A DNA stretch of 64,000 bases from Candidatus Kaistella beijingensis (GCF_020084865.1 NZ_CP071953.1:2356001-2420000), one strand, 5' to 3'. Positions 44,754 to 53,798 are shown, counted from the stretch's first letter. Made by a program: numbers and translations. Notes: generated by a model from the sequence alone, not told the origin.

Positions 44754-45055
44754 TTTTATCAACGGTCATACTCTATAGAAAATACACACTTTAAAGTTAA
44801 TTAACGCTAAGAAAATTCCTTTCTTTGCTCTCTTTAGGATCAGGGAAAATGGAGGAAGGAATTTTCACCTAAAACATTTTCTTGTGAAAAATCTCAATAA
44901 AAATTATACGAATTTTCAAACATCAACTCTTTAATTTTAAATTCATTATATTTGAAAAGATTGCCTGCAAAAACATTCCTCTTGATTCTGAATCATTTGT
45001 AAAAATTTTAAGAAAAATTTATATTTTTTTAGGAAATCGGCATATAATTTATTAG

Positions 45056-45063
45056 TAAATTTG
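45056..45063 (+). promoter_or_regulatory. -7 box for the BON-domain gene pair
   Basis: TAAATTTG matches TAnnTTTG, 38 bp before the start codon. Confidence 0.55.
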
Positions 45064-45100
45064 AGCATAAATTTTTTTATAAACATTAAATAATTCAACT

Positions 45101-45580
45101 ATGAAAAAAACAATCGCAATGGCAGCTTTGGCACTTGCAGTGTCTTTCGGTTCAATCGCTTGTAAGAAAAAAGTTTCTGATGCAGAACTTCAAACTCAAG
45201 CTACAACAGTAGTAACTTCTAATCCAAACGCTTCTGTTGAGGTAAAAGACGGAACAGCTCACTTGAGCGGAACTTTCGCTGACCAAGCTTCTAAAGATGC
45301 AATGATTGCTTCTTTGAAGGCAATTCCAGGAATTAAAGATGTAATGGATATGTCAACAATCGCTGCTCCTGTAGTGGTAGAAACAGTTTCTGCAGTTGAT
45401 CCAGCTGTTCAGCAAAAAGTAACTGACGCTGTTAAAGATTTCCCTTCAGTAAAAGTAGAAGTGGTAAATGGTGAGTTGACTTTGACAGGAAACGTTTCTC
45501 CAGAGCAAGCAAGAAAAATAAAAATGTCGGTTGACGCTTTGAAAGCAGGAAAAGTAAACTATAATTACACAGTAAAATAA
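45101..45580 (+). CDS. BON-domain lipoprotein
   Basis: This 159-residue lipoprotein has a signal with lipobox (SFGSIAC, lipidated Cys21). Two BON-like repeats follow: VVTSNPNASVEVKDGTAHLSG (35-55) and AVKDFPSVKVEVVNGELTLTG (about 110-130), each with the typical TL(S/T)G turn. BON domains bind membranes or other envelope partners and often occur in osmotic-shock proteins such as OsmY. Placed 6 bp before the BON/SH3 gene, with which it clearly forms an operon. Confidence 0.88.
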   Translation: MKKTIAMAALALAVSFGSIACKKKVSDAELQTQATTVVTSNPNASVEVKDGTAHLSGTFADQASKDAMIASLKAIPGIKDVMDMSTIAAPVVVETVSAVDPAVQQKVTDAVKDFPSVKVEVVNGELTLTGNVSPEQARKIKMSVDALKAGKVNYNYTVK

Positions 45581-45586
45581 TTGAAA

Positions 45587-46006
45587 ATGAGTGCATTACA
45601 AGATAAATACGCAAGCGTAATCGCTGCAGCGCAGTCTGCAGGAGTTTCTAACCTTCAGGTTTCAGAACAGGACGGAATTCTTTATGTTTCAGGAAATGCA
45701 GGTTCTACCGCTGCAAAAGACGCAGTTTGGAACGCACTTGGAGCAATCGATTCCACGTATTCTGCTTCCGATATCAATGTTGACGTGCAAGTTGCAGGTT
45801 TAGCTGCAGGAGCCGCTTTAACTGTTGCTACAGAAGATTCTAACTTAAACATCAGACAAGAGCCTTCAACAGAAGCTGCAATCGTAGGAAAAGCGGCAAA
45901 AGGGGAGTCTGTAACTTTGGTAGAGCAAACATCCGACGATTGGTGGAAAGTAAAAACTGCCGATGGAGAAGAAGGTTATGCTTATGCAAGATACTTGAGA
46001 GCTTAA
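45587..46006 (+). CDS. BON-like plus SH3b domain protein
   Basis: The 139-residue protein starts at the ATG at 45587; a TTG six bases earlier is also in frame. The N-terminal half (1-70) is BON-like (VSNLQVSEQDGILYVSGNAG), and the C-terminal half is a bacterial SH3 domain (LNIRQEPSTEAAIVGKAAKGESVTLVEQ ... WWKVKTADGEEGYAYARYL, residues 86-139). There is no signal peptide, which is odd next to a lipoprotein partner; the layout recalls YgaU (BON plus LysM), which also lacks one. A role in the envelope stress response is possible but inferred. Confidence 0.82.
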   Translation: MSALQDKYASVIAAAQSAGVSNLQVSEQDGILYVSGNAGSTAAKDAVWNALGAIDSTYSASDINVDVQVAGLAAGAALTVATEDSNLNIRQEPSTEAAIVGKAAKGESVTLVEQTSDDWWKVKTADGEEGYAYARYLRA

Positions 46007-46030
46007 TTCTCGACAACCAACAAATTGAAA

Positions 46031-46057
46031 CCTCTGAATTTTCAGGGGTTTTTTTAT
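46031..46057 (+). terminator. Terminator of the BON-domain operon
   Basis: CCTCTGAA / TTCAGGGG (one G-U pair) followed by seven T residues, 24 bp after the stop. Confidence 0.85.
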
Positions 46058-46109
46058 GGGCCATCCCGAAAAAATTTGCCGACGCTTCATCCGAGGTAAA
46101 TTTTTCGGG

Positions 46110-46190
46110 ACCGCGCTGTACACTGCAATCTTTTTTGCGGCGGCGAAGCCGCCGCAAAAAAGGATTTCCGCTACCATCGCTTGTCCTGGC
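46110..46190 (-). repeat. GCGATGGTAGCGGA element, copy 2, with GC-rich hairpin
   Basis: A perfect 14-bp stem TTTTTTGCGGCGGC / GCCGCCGCAAAAAA (46131-46161, 3-nt loop) is flanked by CACTGCAATC and, inverted, GCGATGGTAGCGGAAATCC (46162-46180). The same 14-bp core occurs at 24633-24646. The GC content is far above the surroundings. Confidence 0.75.
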
Positions 46191-46274
46191 TGCTTCTAAT
46201 TTTGAATGTCACGAAAAATTCAAAAGTTTTTACATTATTAAAGTGGGTATTCTGCGGATTTTATTTTAAAACCT

Positions 46275-46282
46275 TACTTTTG
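46275..46282 (+). promoter_or_regulatory. -7 box for rlmD
   Basis: TACTTTTG matches TAnnTTTG, 18 bp before the start codon, implying a very short leader. Confidence 0.5.
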
Positions 46283-46299
46283 TTCCACTAAAATTTCCA

Positions 46300-47709
46300 A
46301 TGAGAAAGAAAAATAAAAATATTGTTTTAGAAAACATCAAACTCGTTTCAGCAGGAGCAAAAGGCGTTGCAGTAGGTAAAACCGAGGAAGGAAAAACGGT
46401 TTTGGTTTCTGGCGCAGTTCCGGGTGATGTTGTAAATGTTCGTGTCAAAAAATCCAAGTCAAAATACGCAGAAGGTGAAGCTTTGGAAATCGTTGAAAAA
46501 TCTCCTTTCAGAGTGGAACCAAAATGTATTCACTTCGGAGTTTGTGGCGGCTGCAAATGGCAAAATCTTTCCTATGAAAAGCAGCTCGAATTTAAACAGG
46601 ACGAGGTTTACAACCATATCAAAAGAATCGGTGGACTTGTTGATTTCGAAACGTTGCCAATTTTGGGAAGCGAGGAACAGTATTTTTACAGAAACAAAAT
46701 GGAGTTCTCCTTTTCCAATGCACGTTGGCTAACTTTCGATGAGGTAAGTTCCGGTGAAGATTTTGGAGATAAAAATGCGCTCGGTTTCCATATTCCCGGA
46801 ATGTGGAGCAAGATTCTTGATCTAAAGGAATGTTGGCTTCAGGAAGAACCTTCCAATTCCATCCGGCCTTCTGTTAAGAAGTATGCCGTGGAAAACGGAT
46901 TGGAGTTTTTCGACGTGAAAAATCAGCAAGGTTTCTTGCGAACTTTGATGATGCGACAAAACTCCAAAGGAGAGTGGATGGTTTTATTCCAACTTTTCCG
47001 TGAGGAAAAAGAAAATCGTGAAAAACTTTTCAATTTTATATTAAAGGAATTTCCGCAAATTAAGACTTTGGTTTTCGTCATAAATTCAAAACCAAATGAT
47101 TCGATTTATGATCAAAATGTTCAAACCTACTTTGGCGACGGATTTTTGATGGAAGAAATGGATGGGTTAAAATTTAAAATCGGACCAAAATCTTTCTTTC
47201 AAACCAATTATAAACAAGCCTTAAATCTTTACCGAAAAACTTTGGAATTTGCCGATTTGAAAGGACATGAAGTAGTTTATGATTTATACACCGGAACAGG
47301 AACGATTGCACAATATGTAGCAAGAAACGCAAAACAAGTCATCGGAATCGAATCAGTTCAGGAAGCGATTGACGCTGCAAAAGAGCATGCTGAATTGAAC
47401 GGACTTTCGAACTGTACCTTTTATTGCGGCGATATGAAAGATATTTTCAATGACGATTTTTTGGCCCATCATCCAAAAGCAGATGTTTTGATTACCGACC
47501 CACCAAGAGACGGAATGCATCAAAAAGTGGTGGAACAGATTCTGAAACTTTCTCCGGATAAGATCGTTTACGTAAGCTGTAATTCCGCGACTCAAGCAAG
47601 AGATTTGGCTTTGATGAAAGAGCATTATCGATTACTGAAAATTCTTCCGGTAGATATGTTCCCGCAAACGCATCATGTGGAGAATATTGCACTTTTGGTG
47701 AAGATTTAA
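46300..47709 (+). CDS. rlmD: 23S rRNA (uracil-5)-methyltransferase, RlmD/RumA type
   Basis: This 469-residue SAM-dependent enzyme methylates a uridine of 23S rRNA. It has a TRAM domain (about 5-68), the 4Fe-4S cysteines C76, C82 and C85 (CIHFGVCGGC) with a later Cys in LKECWL, a SAM-binding domain (VVYDLYTGTGTIAQYVA) and the catalytic YVSCNSATQARDL near the C-terminus. RlmD is the best guess, but related enzymes (RlmC, TrmA-like) cannot be excluded. It heads a run with the DUF6452 and DUF6048 genes, an arrangement I have seen in Flavobacteriia. Confidence 0.93.
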   Translation: MRKKNKNIVLENIKLVSAGAKGVAVGKTEEGKTVLVSGAVPGDVVNVRVKKSKSKYAEGEALEIVEKSPFRVEPKCIHFGVCGGCKWQNLSYEKQLEFKQDEVYNHIKRIGGLVDFETLPILGSEEQYFYRNKMEFSFSNARWLTFDEVSSGEDFGDKNALGFHIPGMWSKILDLKECWLQEEPSNSIRPSVKKYAVENGLEFFDVKNQQGFLRTLMMRQNSKGEWMVLFQLFREEKENREKLFNFILKEFPQIKTLVFVINSKPNDSIYDQNVQTYFGDGFLMEEMDGLKFKIGPKSFFQTNYKQALNLYRKTLEFADLKGHEVVYDLYTGTGTIAQYVARNAKQVIGIESVQEAIDAAKEHAELNGLSNCTFYCGDMKDIFNDDFLAHHPKADVLITDPPRDGMHQKVVEQILKLSPDKIVYVSCNSATQARDLALMKEHYRLLKILPVDMFPQTHHVENIALLVKI

Positions 47710-47722
47710 CTACATTTGAAAG

Positions 47723-48202
47723 ATGAAATTCCTGAAAATATTTTTTCTGTGTGTTTTTTTAACTTCACTGTTTTCATGTACAAGTGATGACGACATTTGT
47801 ATAGGTGGTGAAGCAACTCCCAGATTAAAAATGAAATTCAAAACCAAATCCACCGGAAAACTCAAAACCATGGATTCCATCTACATTAACGTGGATTATG
47901 GAAATGGGCAGATTCCCGTGATTGCGAATAAAAGGAAGACCGATTCGGTTTTTATTCCGCTTCGAGTGGATGAAAATCCTTTTACCGAGATTTATGTGGG
48001 AACTTCAAAAGAAGCGATCACCTCTAAAATAAAAATTAACTACACCACCGCATCAGAATATGTGTCTCCAGCTTGTGGAATTAAGCGAATCTATGAGAAT
48101 GTAAGTTCTACCGTAATTACACCAAATCCTGTTTTAGAGACGGAACAGAATCAAACCCAAATTATCGATGAAAGCAAAACACATCTTTTCCTTCTTTTTT
48201 AG
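47723..48202 (+). CDS. DUF6452-like lipoprotein
   Basis: This 159-residue protein has a lipoprotein signal (FLTSLFSC, Cys19) and starts its mature part with a Cys-containing acidic segment (TSDDDICIGGEATPRLKMKF). The remainder is predicted beta sandwich. The family assignment rests on this start, on length and on the position between rlmD and a DUF6048 gene. Its function is unknown. Its 3' end overlaps the DUF6048 start by 35 bp. Confidence 0.72.
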   Translation: MKFLKIFFLCVFLTSLFSCTSDDDICIGGEATPRLKMKFKTKSTGKLKTMDSIYINVDYGNGQIPVIANKRKTDSVFIPLRVDENPFTEIYVGTSKEAITSKIKINYTTASEYVSPACGIKRIYENVSSTVITPNPVLETEQNQTQIIDESKTHLFLLF

Positions 48203-48827
48203 TTTTCTGTTCATCATCAATTTTGCACAGCAGAAACAAGATTCAGTAAAAGCTAAATGGAATTACAAACCCAATTTTCTGGTTGGTTTCGATGTGTTAA
48301 ATGCGGGAATTGGTTTGTTTTCGCACAGAAAGATTTTTCAGGGATTTGTTTCGTCCAGAATTCAGAAAAATCTTCATGCTGCTGCTAATGCAGGTTTTGA
48401 AAAAAATGTCTACCAGAAAAACGGTTATGATGCAACGGTAAACGGACCTTTTTTAAAGTTGGGAGCTTTTTATATGTTGGCAAACGATGCTGAAAATGCA
48501 ATGAACGGTTTTTATGCCGGCGGAAAATTGGCGGGTTCATTTTATAACCAAGAATATAAAGCAGTTCCTGTACGCGGATATGGTGGAAGTGAGACTTCTG
48601 TAGCTTTTCCCTCCTCAAATCAAAGTTCTTACTGGATTGAGGGAACTGTTGGTGGAAGAGTTCAGTTATTTGAATCGCCTTTTTATATCGATGTAAATAT
48701 CCAACCCAAATATTTGGTTTTTTCTACAAAGCAAGAAGATATTAAGCCAATGATCGTGCCCGGATTTGGCAAAAGTTCTGGAAAATTTAATATAGGATTT
48801 GCATGGAATATTGCCTATTATTTTTAA
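48168..48827 (+). CDS. DUF6048-like outer-membrane-type protein
   Basis: This 219-residue exported protein has a signal peptide (MKAKHIFSFFFSFLFIINFAQ) and a sequence of amphipathic beta strands ending in FNIGFAWNIAYYF, a typical outer-membrane barrel C-terminus with terminal Phe. KPNFLVGFDVLNAGIGLFSHRK and ASRIQKNLHAAANAGFEK-like strand pairs support a small barrel. It overlaps the preceding lipoprotein gene and the two proteins may form one envelope complex; this is inference. Confidence 0.72.
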   Translation: MKAKHIFSFFFSFLFIINFAQQKQDSVKAKWNYKPNFLVGFDVLNAGIGLFSHRKIFQGFVSSRIQKNLHAAANAGFEKNVYQKNGYDATVNGPFLKLGAFYMLANDAENAMNGFYAGGKLAGSFYNQEYKAVPVRGYGGSETSVAFPSSNQSSYWIEGTVGGRVQLFESPFYIDVNIQPKYLVFSTKQEDIKPMIVPGFGKSSGKFNIGFAWNIAYYF

Positions 48828-49026
48828 CGGTAATCAATACTATGTTTTAAATAATATAATTCTCTTTTTAATAATTTTTTAAGAAATTTATTGCTAAAAA
48901 TTTCCCAATATTTTTTTAAAATAACATTTTAGTTAAAAATTCTCTTTTTAATTAATGATTCTTTATTAAAAGCAGTTAAAAAATATTTTTTCATTTATAA
49001 ATTATCAAAATATTTGATGTTTTTGT

Positions 49027-49057
49027 TTTGTGGAAAAAATAAAAAGAGCTACTTTTG
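49027..49057 (+). promoter_or_regulatory. Full -33/-7 promoter of the second reprolysin-like protease
   Basis: TTTG (49027-49030), 19 bp, then TACTTTTG (49050-49057): an exact match to the Bacteroidota TTTG-N19-TAnnTTTG consensus, 30 bp before the start codon. Confidence 0.75.
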
Positions 49058-49087
49058 GGACATTCAAAAAACTTTAATATTAATCTT

Positions 49088-51976
49088 ATGAAGAAAATTT
49101 TTACTTCTTTACTTTGTGGATTGATGAGTACAGCTGCATTTGCGCAATGGAGCCCTACATCAATGCAAGGGGAGAGAATCCGTCCGACATCTAATGTCAC
49201 TAGTTATTATTCATTAGATCTTGATGCAATGAGATCTAAACTTGCCAATGCGCAAGAAACTGGAAAAGGTGCAGTAGCCGTTGAAGTTAAATTACCGACA
49301 CTTAATGGGAAAATTGAGCGTTTCGCTGTTTACAGTTCTCCGGTTGTAGTAAAATCACTAGCAGATAAGTATGATTTGCATTCTTATGTGGGAGTAGGTA
49401 TTGATGATCCAACTGCTTATGTAAGATTCAGTGTGGCGCCAAACGACTTCCAGTCGATGATTCTTAAGAATGGTTCGTACGAGTTTATTGAGCCACAAAA
49501 TCATTCCAGAACAGTTTACGGAGTTCATCCAAAAACCAATAAGTCTGAAGCGGATAAAGCATTCATTTGCTCCACTGCAGAAACTCCGCTTACCAAAGCT
49601 CAAATTGACAAACTTTACACCGGTGGAAAATCATTCACCAATAATCCAAGTGATTTCAACAAATCTTCTGATAAAAAATATCGTACGTTGCGTCTTGCCA
49701 TGTCGGTAAACGGTGAATATACCCAATATTTTGGAGGAACAGTAGCGGGAGCATTAACGGCAATAAATGCAACGTTGACCCGTTGTAATTTCGTGTTCGA
49801 GAAAGATTTCGCATTGAAATTAATTCTTCAGAACTTTCCTCAGTTAATTTACACTGATCCTGCTACTGATCCATATACCACAATTGGTGCGTGGAATAAT
49901 CAATTGCAACAGACCCTTACCAACACCATTGGAAATGACGCTTATGATATCGGACACATGTTCGGAGCATCAGGTGGTGGTGGTAATGCAGGCTGTATTG
50001 GTTGTGTTTGTGTAAACCCTACTGGACCAACAAATAATGCAAAAGGTTCAGGAATCACTTCTCCAGCTGATGGAATTCCACAGGGAGATAATTTTGATAT
50101 CGACTATGTAGCGCACGAAATGGGTCACCAATTGGGTGGGAACCACACTTTCTCAATGAGTCTTGAAGGAACAGGACAGAATGTTGAACCAGGATCCGGA
50201 TCTACCATTATGGGTTATGCGGGAATTACTGGTGCTACTGATGTACAACCACATTCTGACGCGTACTTCCATATCAACTCCATTATTCAGGTACAAAACA
50301 ATTTAATTGCGAAAACCTGCGATATTGAAACGGCTACTAATAACAATCCTCCTGTAATTACGGCAATGCCTGATGTTACAATTCCTAAAGGAACAGCTTT
50401 TGTTTTGACAGCTCAAGCCACGGATGCTGAAAATAATCCACTAACCTATACTTGGGAGCAGGTTGACAACGCTTCGGTAACTATATCTAAAACCAATTTA
50501 GGTAATACAACTAGTGGTGCGAGTTTCCGTTCTTTTACTGGAACAGCAAGTCCAACAAGATATTTCCCTAAATTTTCAACGGTAATGTCAGGAAGCTTGG
50601 TTAACCTTAATGATTGGGAAGCGGTTTCAACCGTTGCAAGAGCTTCAAACTACAGAGTTACCGTAAGAGATAATAATCCTGATCCGCTTCAGCAACAAAC
50701 ACAGGAAGCTTTACAGAAAGTTACTGTACATGCAAACGGACCATTCAAGATTACTTCTACAAAAGTTTACAACAACGCTCCTGGTCCATTAACTTGGGAT
50801 GTAGTGGGAACTAACGCTGCACCTTTCAATGTAGCAAACGTTAAAATTGATTATACTACTGATAACGGAGCAACCTGGACTGTTCTCGCAGCATCCACTC
50901 CAAACGATGGAACAGAAGATTTTAGTTTTTCTTCTTTCGCAACAAACACTGCGTTAAAAATAAGAATTTCTGCTATTGGAAATGTTTTCTACGCGGTAGC
51001 TCCTGTTACTGTTTCTGCAATTGTTGCTTGTGATGGTACTGCTCCAGCTGGATTAGCAGTGAGCGGAATTACCAATGTTTCTGCACAGGTAAACTGGGAT
51101 CCAATTGCTAATGCAACTTATATCGTAAGATACAAGAAAACAGCTGATGCAACTTGGACTCAAGTTCCGGTTTCCACCAACAGTTACACCATTACCGGCT
51201 TGGTAGAAGGTACTGCTTATGAAGTTCAGGTAGCTGCGGTATGTTCAGGTACTACTGGTTCATACACCGCTTCAGCTAACTTTACCACTTTAGTGCCTAC
51301 TTATTGTACAGCGGGTGCAACTTCTACAAGTTTCGAGAAAATTTCTAACGTTACGTTCGCAAACATTAATAATAACTCGACCTCTACAGCAGGTTATGAA
51401 GATTTTACTTCTAAAATTGGAAATGTGAACAAAGGAGAAACCTATAACTTTACTGCATCATTTACAGGAACATCTTACTCTTCTGATGAAGTAAGAGTTT
51501 GGATCGACTGGAACGGTGACAAAGATTTTGATGATGCCGGTGAACTTGCATTGGTTACTCCTAAGAAATTATCACCTTGGACAGGTACTATTACAATTCC
51601 AGTAGATGCTCTTGTTGGAAATACTAGAATGAGAGTAAGATTGCACGACAGTTCATTAGGTCCTAACACGACACCATGTGGTACGTCAACTTACGGACAA
51701 GTTGAAGATTACACCTTAAATATTGGAGTACTTGCTACAGGCGAGAATGCTTTGGCAAATCTTCAAGTGTATCCAAACCCAGCAACTGATGTATTAAATA
51801 TTACTAAAGTTTCCGGCAACGCAACTTACACTATTTATAACATCGCAGGACAAATGGTTTCTAAAGGTAAAATTGCGGACAACAAAGTTCCAGTATCTAA
51901 ATTGCAGTCAGGTGTTTACATGATTTCAATTGAAGATAAAGGAAATGTGGAGAAAGTGAAATTTATCAAAAAATAA
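49088..51976 (+). CDS. Secreted multidomain reprolysin-like metalloprotease with T9SS domain
   Basis: From the Met at 49088 the protein is 962 residues. It has a signal peptide (MKKIFTSLLCGLMSTAAFAQ), a pro-region, a metzincin domain with HEMGHQLGGNH (343-353) and Met-turn GSTIMGYAGITG, beta-sandwich domains, a fibronectin type III domain (PAGLAVSGITNVSAQVNWD), a GEVED domain ending GQVEDYTLNIG, and a C-terminal T9SS type A domain (LQVYPNPATDVLNITK ... KLQSGVYMISIE). It is a larger paralogue of the protease at 26.8 kb; the FN3 and GEVED modules are extra. Likely secreted and able to act on extracellular protein. Confidence 0.95.
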   Translation: MKKIFTSLLCGLMSTAAFAQWSPTSMQGERIRPTSNVTSYYSLDLDAMRSKLANAQETGKGAVAVEVKLPTLNGKIERFAVYSSPVVVKSLADKYDLHSYVGVGIDDPTAYVRFSVAPNDFQSMILKNGSYEFIEPQNHSRTVYGVHPKTNKSEADKAFICSTAETPLTKAQIDKLYTGGKSFTNNPSDFNKSSDKKYRTLRLAMSVNGEYTQYFGGTVAGALTAINATLTRCNFVFEKDFALKLILQNFPQLIYTDPATDPYTTIGAWNNQLQQTLTNTIGNDAYDIGHMFGASGGGGNAGCIGCVCVNPTGPTNNAKGSGITSPADGIPQGDNFDIDYVAHEMGHQLGGNHTFSMSLEGTGQNVEPGSGSTIMGYAGITGATDVQPHSDAYFHINSIIQVQNNLIAKTCDIETATNNNPPVITAMPDVTIPKGTAFVLTAQATDAENNPLTYTWEQVDNASVTISKTNLGNTTSGASFRSFTGTASPTRYFPKFSTVMSGSLVNLNDWEAVSTVARASNYRVTVRDNNPDPLQQQTQEALQKVTVHANGPFKITSTKVYNNAPGPLTWDVVGTNAAPFNVANVKIDYTTDNGATWTVLAASTPNDGTEDFSFSSFATNTALKIRISAIGNVFYAVAPVTVSAIVACDGTAPAGLAVSGITNVSAQVNWDPIANATYIVRYKKTADATWTQVPVSTNSYTITGLVEGTAYEVQVAAVCSGTTGSYTASANFTTLVPTYCTAGATSTSFEKISNVTFANINNNSTSTAGYEDFTSKIGNVNKGETYNFTASFTGTSYSSDEVRVWIDWNGDKDFDDAGELALVTPKKLSPWTGTITIPVDALVGNTRMRVRLHDSSLGPNTTPCGTSTYGQVEDYTLNIGVLATGENALANLQVYPNPATDVLNITKVSGNATYTIYNIAGQMVSKGKIADNKVPVSKLQSGVYMISIEDKGNVEKVKFIKK

Positions 51977-51998
51977 AAATTACTTCCCATCTATAATT

Positions 51999-52027
51999 AA
52001 TCCCCGGAAATTTCCGGGGATTTTTTT
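51999..52027 (+). terminator. Terminator of the second reprolysin-like protease
   Basis: A perfect 11-bp stem AATCCCCGGAA / TTCCGGGGATT followed by T residues. Confidence 0.9.
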
Positions 52028-52113
52028 GTTTTTTTAACAATAATAGGTAAAGTTTAACCAAACTTTAACCGTGAAAGCGCATCCAATAGAATGTGTTCCT
52101 GTGTTATTTCTTT

Positions 52114-52121
52114 TATTTTTG
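52114..52121 (+). promoter_or_regulatory. -7 box for the carboxypeptidase-like regulatory domain gene
   Basis: TATTTTTG matches TAnnTTTG, only 8 bp before the preferred start codon at 52130; if used, the mRNA would have almost no leader. Confidence 0.4.
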
Positions 52122-52129
52122 CGCACTAT

Positions 52130-52921
52130 ATGAAGAAGTTTTTATTACTGTTAACTTTATTGATGTTATCGGAAGTTAATGCCCAATATTTTTCTGGTCA
52201 AATCCTAATTAGGGACAATTCCGTCTATTATCTCAATCAGATTTATGTCACCAATATAACTTCTCAAAATACTGTTTATACCGACTATTATGGAAGCTTC
52301 AAAATTCCGGCAAAACCTGGAGACATCATACGTTTCACCTCCATTATTACAGACAGAAAAGATGTTGCCGTAAATGCCGAAAATTTACAGAGCACCAACA
52401 ATATTGTAGAGCTAAAGGTTGCTTATTATGATATTCAGGAAGTTGTAATCAGCAGATTTAAGCCTACTGGAAATCTCCGTAAAGATGTGAGCTCACTCAA
52501 AAATGGAGAAAAAACAATGGCGTTACAAAGAATGATTGGTCTTCCTAGTCCGAAAGGTGACGGTCTTTCTCCAACATTGCCCGTTGCAGGTTTTTCTGGC
52601 GGAGGTTTAACATTCAGTTTGGAAAGCATTTATGATATCCTTTCCGGGGAACGGAAGAAGAAAGAAAGGGCCACCGAATATGAGCGAATGAACAATTCGG
52701 TCACGGCAATAAAAAAATACTACGGCACAGAGTATTTCGCAAACTTGAAAATACCGGTGAACCTTATCGACAATTTTCTACAGTTCGTATATTCGTCTGA
52801 TAACATTTACCAATATGTTTCGAACAATAATTTTGAGGCAGTTGGGGTTTATATAGAAAAATATTTGCCGGTTTATCAGCGCAGGCTTCGTAATTCTCAT
52901 TTAATGGATGTTGCAAAATAA
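52130..52921 (+). CDS. Exported protein with carboxypeptidase-like regulatory domain
   Basis: From the Met at 52130 the protein is 263 residues with a signal peptide (MKKFLLLLTLLMLSEVNAQ). Residues about 20-100 form a CarboxypepD_reg-like beta domain (GQILIRDNSVYYLNQIYVTNI ... YYGSFKIPAKPGDIIRFTS). The rest is helical and of unknown function, with a conserved-looking GLPSPKGDGLSPTLPV segment. An upstream in-frame start at 52091 adds 13 residues ahead of the signal peptide and lies before the -7 box. Confidence 0.8.
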   Translation: MKKFLLLLTLLMLSEVNAQYFSGQILIRDNSVYYLNQIYVTNITSQNTVYTDYYGSFKIPAKPGDIIRFTSIITDRKDVAVNAENLQSTNNIVELKVAYYDIQEVVISRFKPTGNLRKDVSSLKNGEKTMALQRMIGLPSPKGDGLSPTLPVAGFSGGGLTFSLESIYDILSGERKKKERATEYERMNNSVTAIKKYYGTEYFANLKIPVNLIDNFLQFVYSSDNIYQYVSNNNFEAVGVYIEKYLPVYQRRLRNSHLMDVAK

Positions 52922-52947
52922 TGCTTTATTAATACTAAAAATATATT

Positions 52948-52955
52948 TAATTTTG
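52948..52955 (+). promoter_or_regulatory. -7 box for the first DUF6759-like gene
   Basis: TAATTTTG matches TAnnTTTG, 37 bp before the start codon. Confidence 0.5.
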
Positions 52956-52991
52956 GCAGATTATTTACAGTTGTTAACAATTAAATAAGCA

Positions 52992-53798
52992 ATGAATTTG
53001 TATAAAAGATTTTTACTGCTGCTTACGTTTTCCAGTTTTTGTATGCTTTTTAGCCAGCAAAAAATGAAAGATTATTCCAAAATCATGAGAAGCACCAATA
53101 TTTATGAGATTGATGCTTATTTGCGTGATGCACATCCCGATGATCCGAAACGTCTCATTTTGAAGCCCCGACTGATTAAGATGCTCAAAGAATACATCAA
53201 AAATGCACATCCTGCAGATCAGAGAGTAAAGGAATTTCAGGAAAAAATTGCGCTTTTACGAAAGAAACCATCCACGAGAATTACCTTTGATGAAATGAAT
53301 GATCTTATTCGGCAAAAGCAGATTGCGAAATTTAAGGAAGAACTATTAAAAAAGGAAGGAGGAACCACTTATGTAACAAAAACTTATGGAACAGCGTCGA
53401 ATCCAAATGTTGCTGCAGTAAACAGTGCCACTGGTTTAACCGCTTCAGGAATGACTGCCGACGAAGAAGCAGAATTTGCAATGTTGATGAATGTAAATCC
53501 TACCGAACATAAGAACAATACAGTAAAAGTACTTAATTCACTGTTTGATAACGATCCAAACAGTAAGGAAAGTATTGTGATGATTGAAAATAAATCGGAC
53601 TGTAATATGATTATGAGGATCGAGGGAGTGGGCAACACAAAGTACAGACTTGCAATCCCGGCGCACAGCGATAATACAGTAGTTGTAACCAAAGGTGATT
53701 ATCTTTTCTCCAGCTTGGTGTGCGGAGCGCAATATGCCTCACAAAAAACGGTACAGAAGGCGGTTATGGTTTCCCTAGGTGAGGGAAAGGGTAAGTAA
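52992..53798 (+). CDS. DUF6759-like exported protein, paralogue 1
   Basis: This 268-residue protein has a signal peptide (about 1-21, ending SQQ). The N-terminal part has IYEIDAYLRDAHPDDPKR, the C-terminal domain has HKNNTVKVLNSLFDNDPNSKE, ENKSDCNMIMRIEG and a two-Cys beta structure. The same blocks appear in the gene at 54574. I link both to DUF6759 from memory of Chryseobacterium annotations; the number is uncertain. No function is known. A Gly/Thr-rich linker (about 115-165) is present only in this copy. Confidence 0.72.
   Translation: MNLYKRFLLLLTFSSFCMLFSQQKMKDYSKIMRSTNIYEIDAYLRDAHPDDPKRLILKPRLIKMLKEYIKNAHPADQRVKEFQEKIALLRKKPSTRITFDEMNDLIRQKQIAKFKEELLKKEGGTTYVTKTYGTASNPNVAAVNSATGLTASGMTADEEAEFAMLMNVNPTEHKNNTVKVLNSLFDNDPNSKESIVMIENKSDCNMIMRIEGVGNTKYRLAIPAHSDNTVVVTKGDYLFSSLVCGAQYASQKTVQKAVMVSLGEGKGK

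Larger units (their letters stand above)
44687..45100. other. Gene-free AT-rich interval with two long hairpins
   Basis: The 414-bp gap between alkB and the BON gene has no credible reading frame. It contains the alkB terminator hairpin (44706-44753), a second inverted repeat GAAAATTCCTT (44811-44821) / AAGGAATTTTC (44866-44876), and the BON promoter at 45056. Confidence 0.7.
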
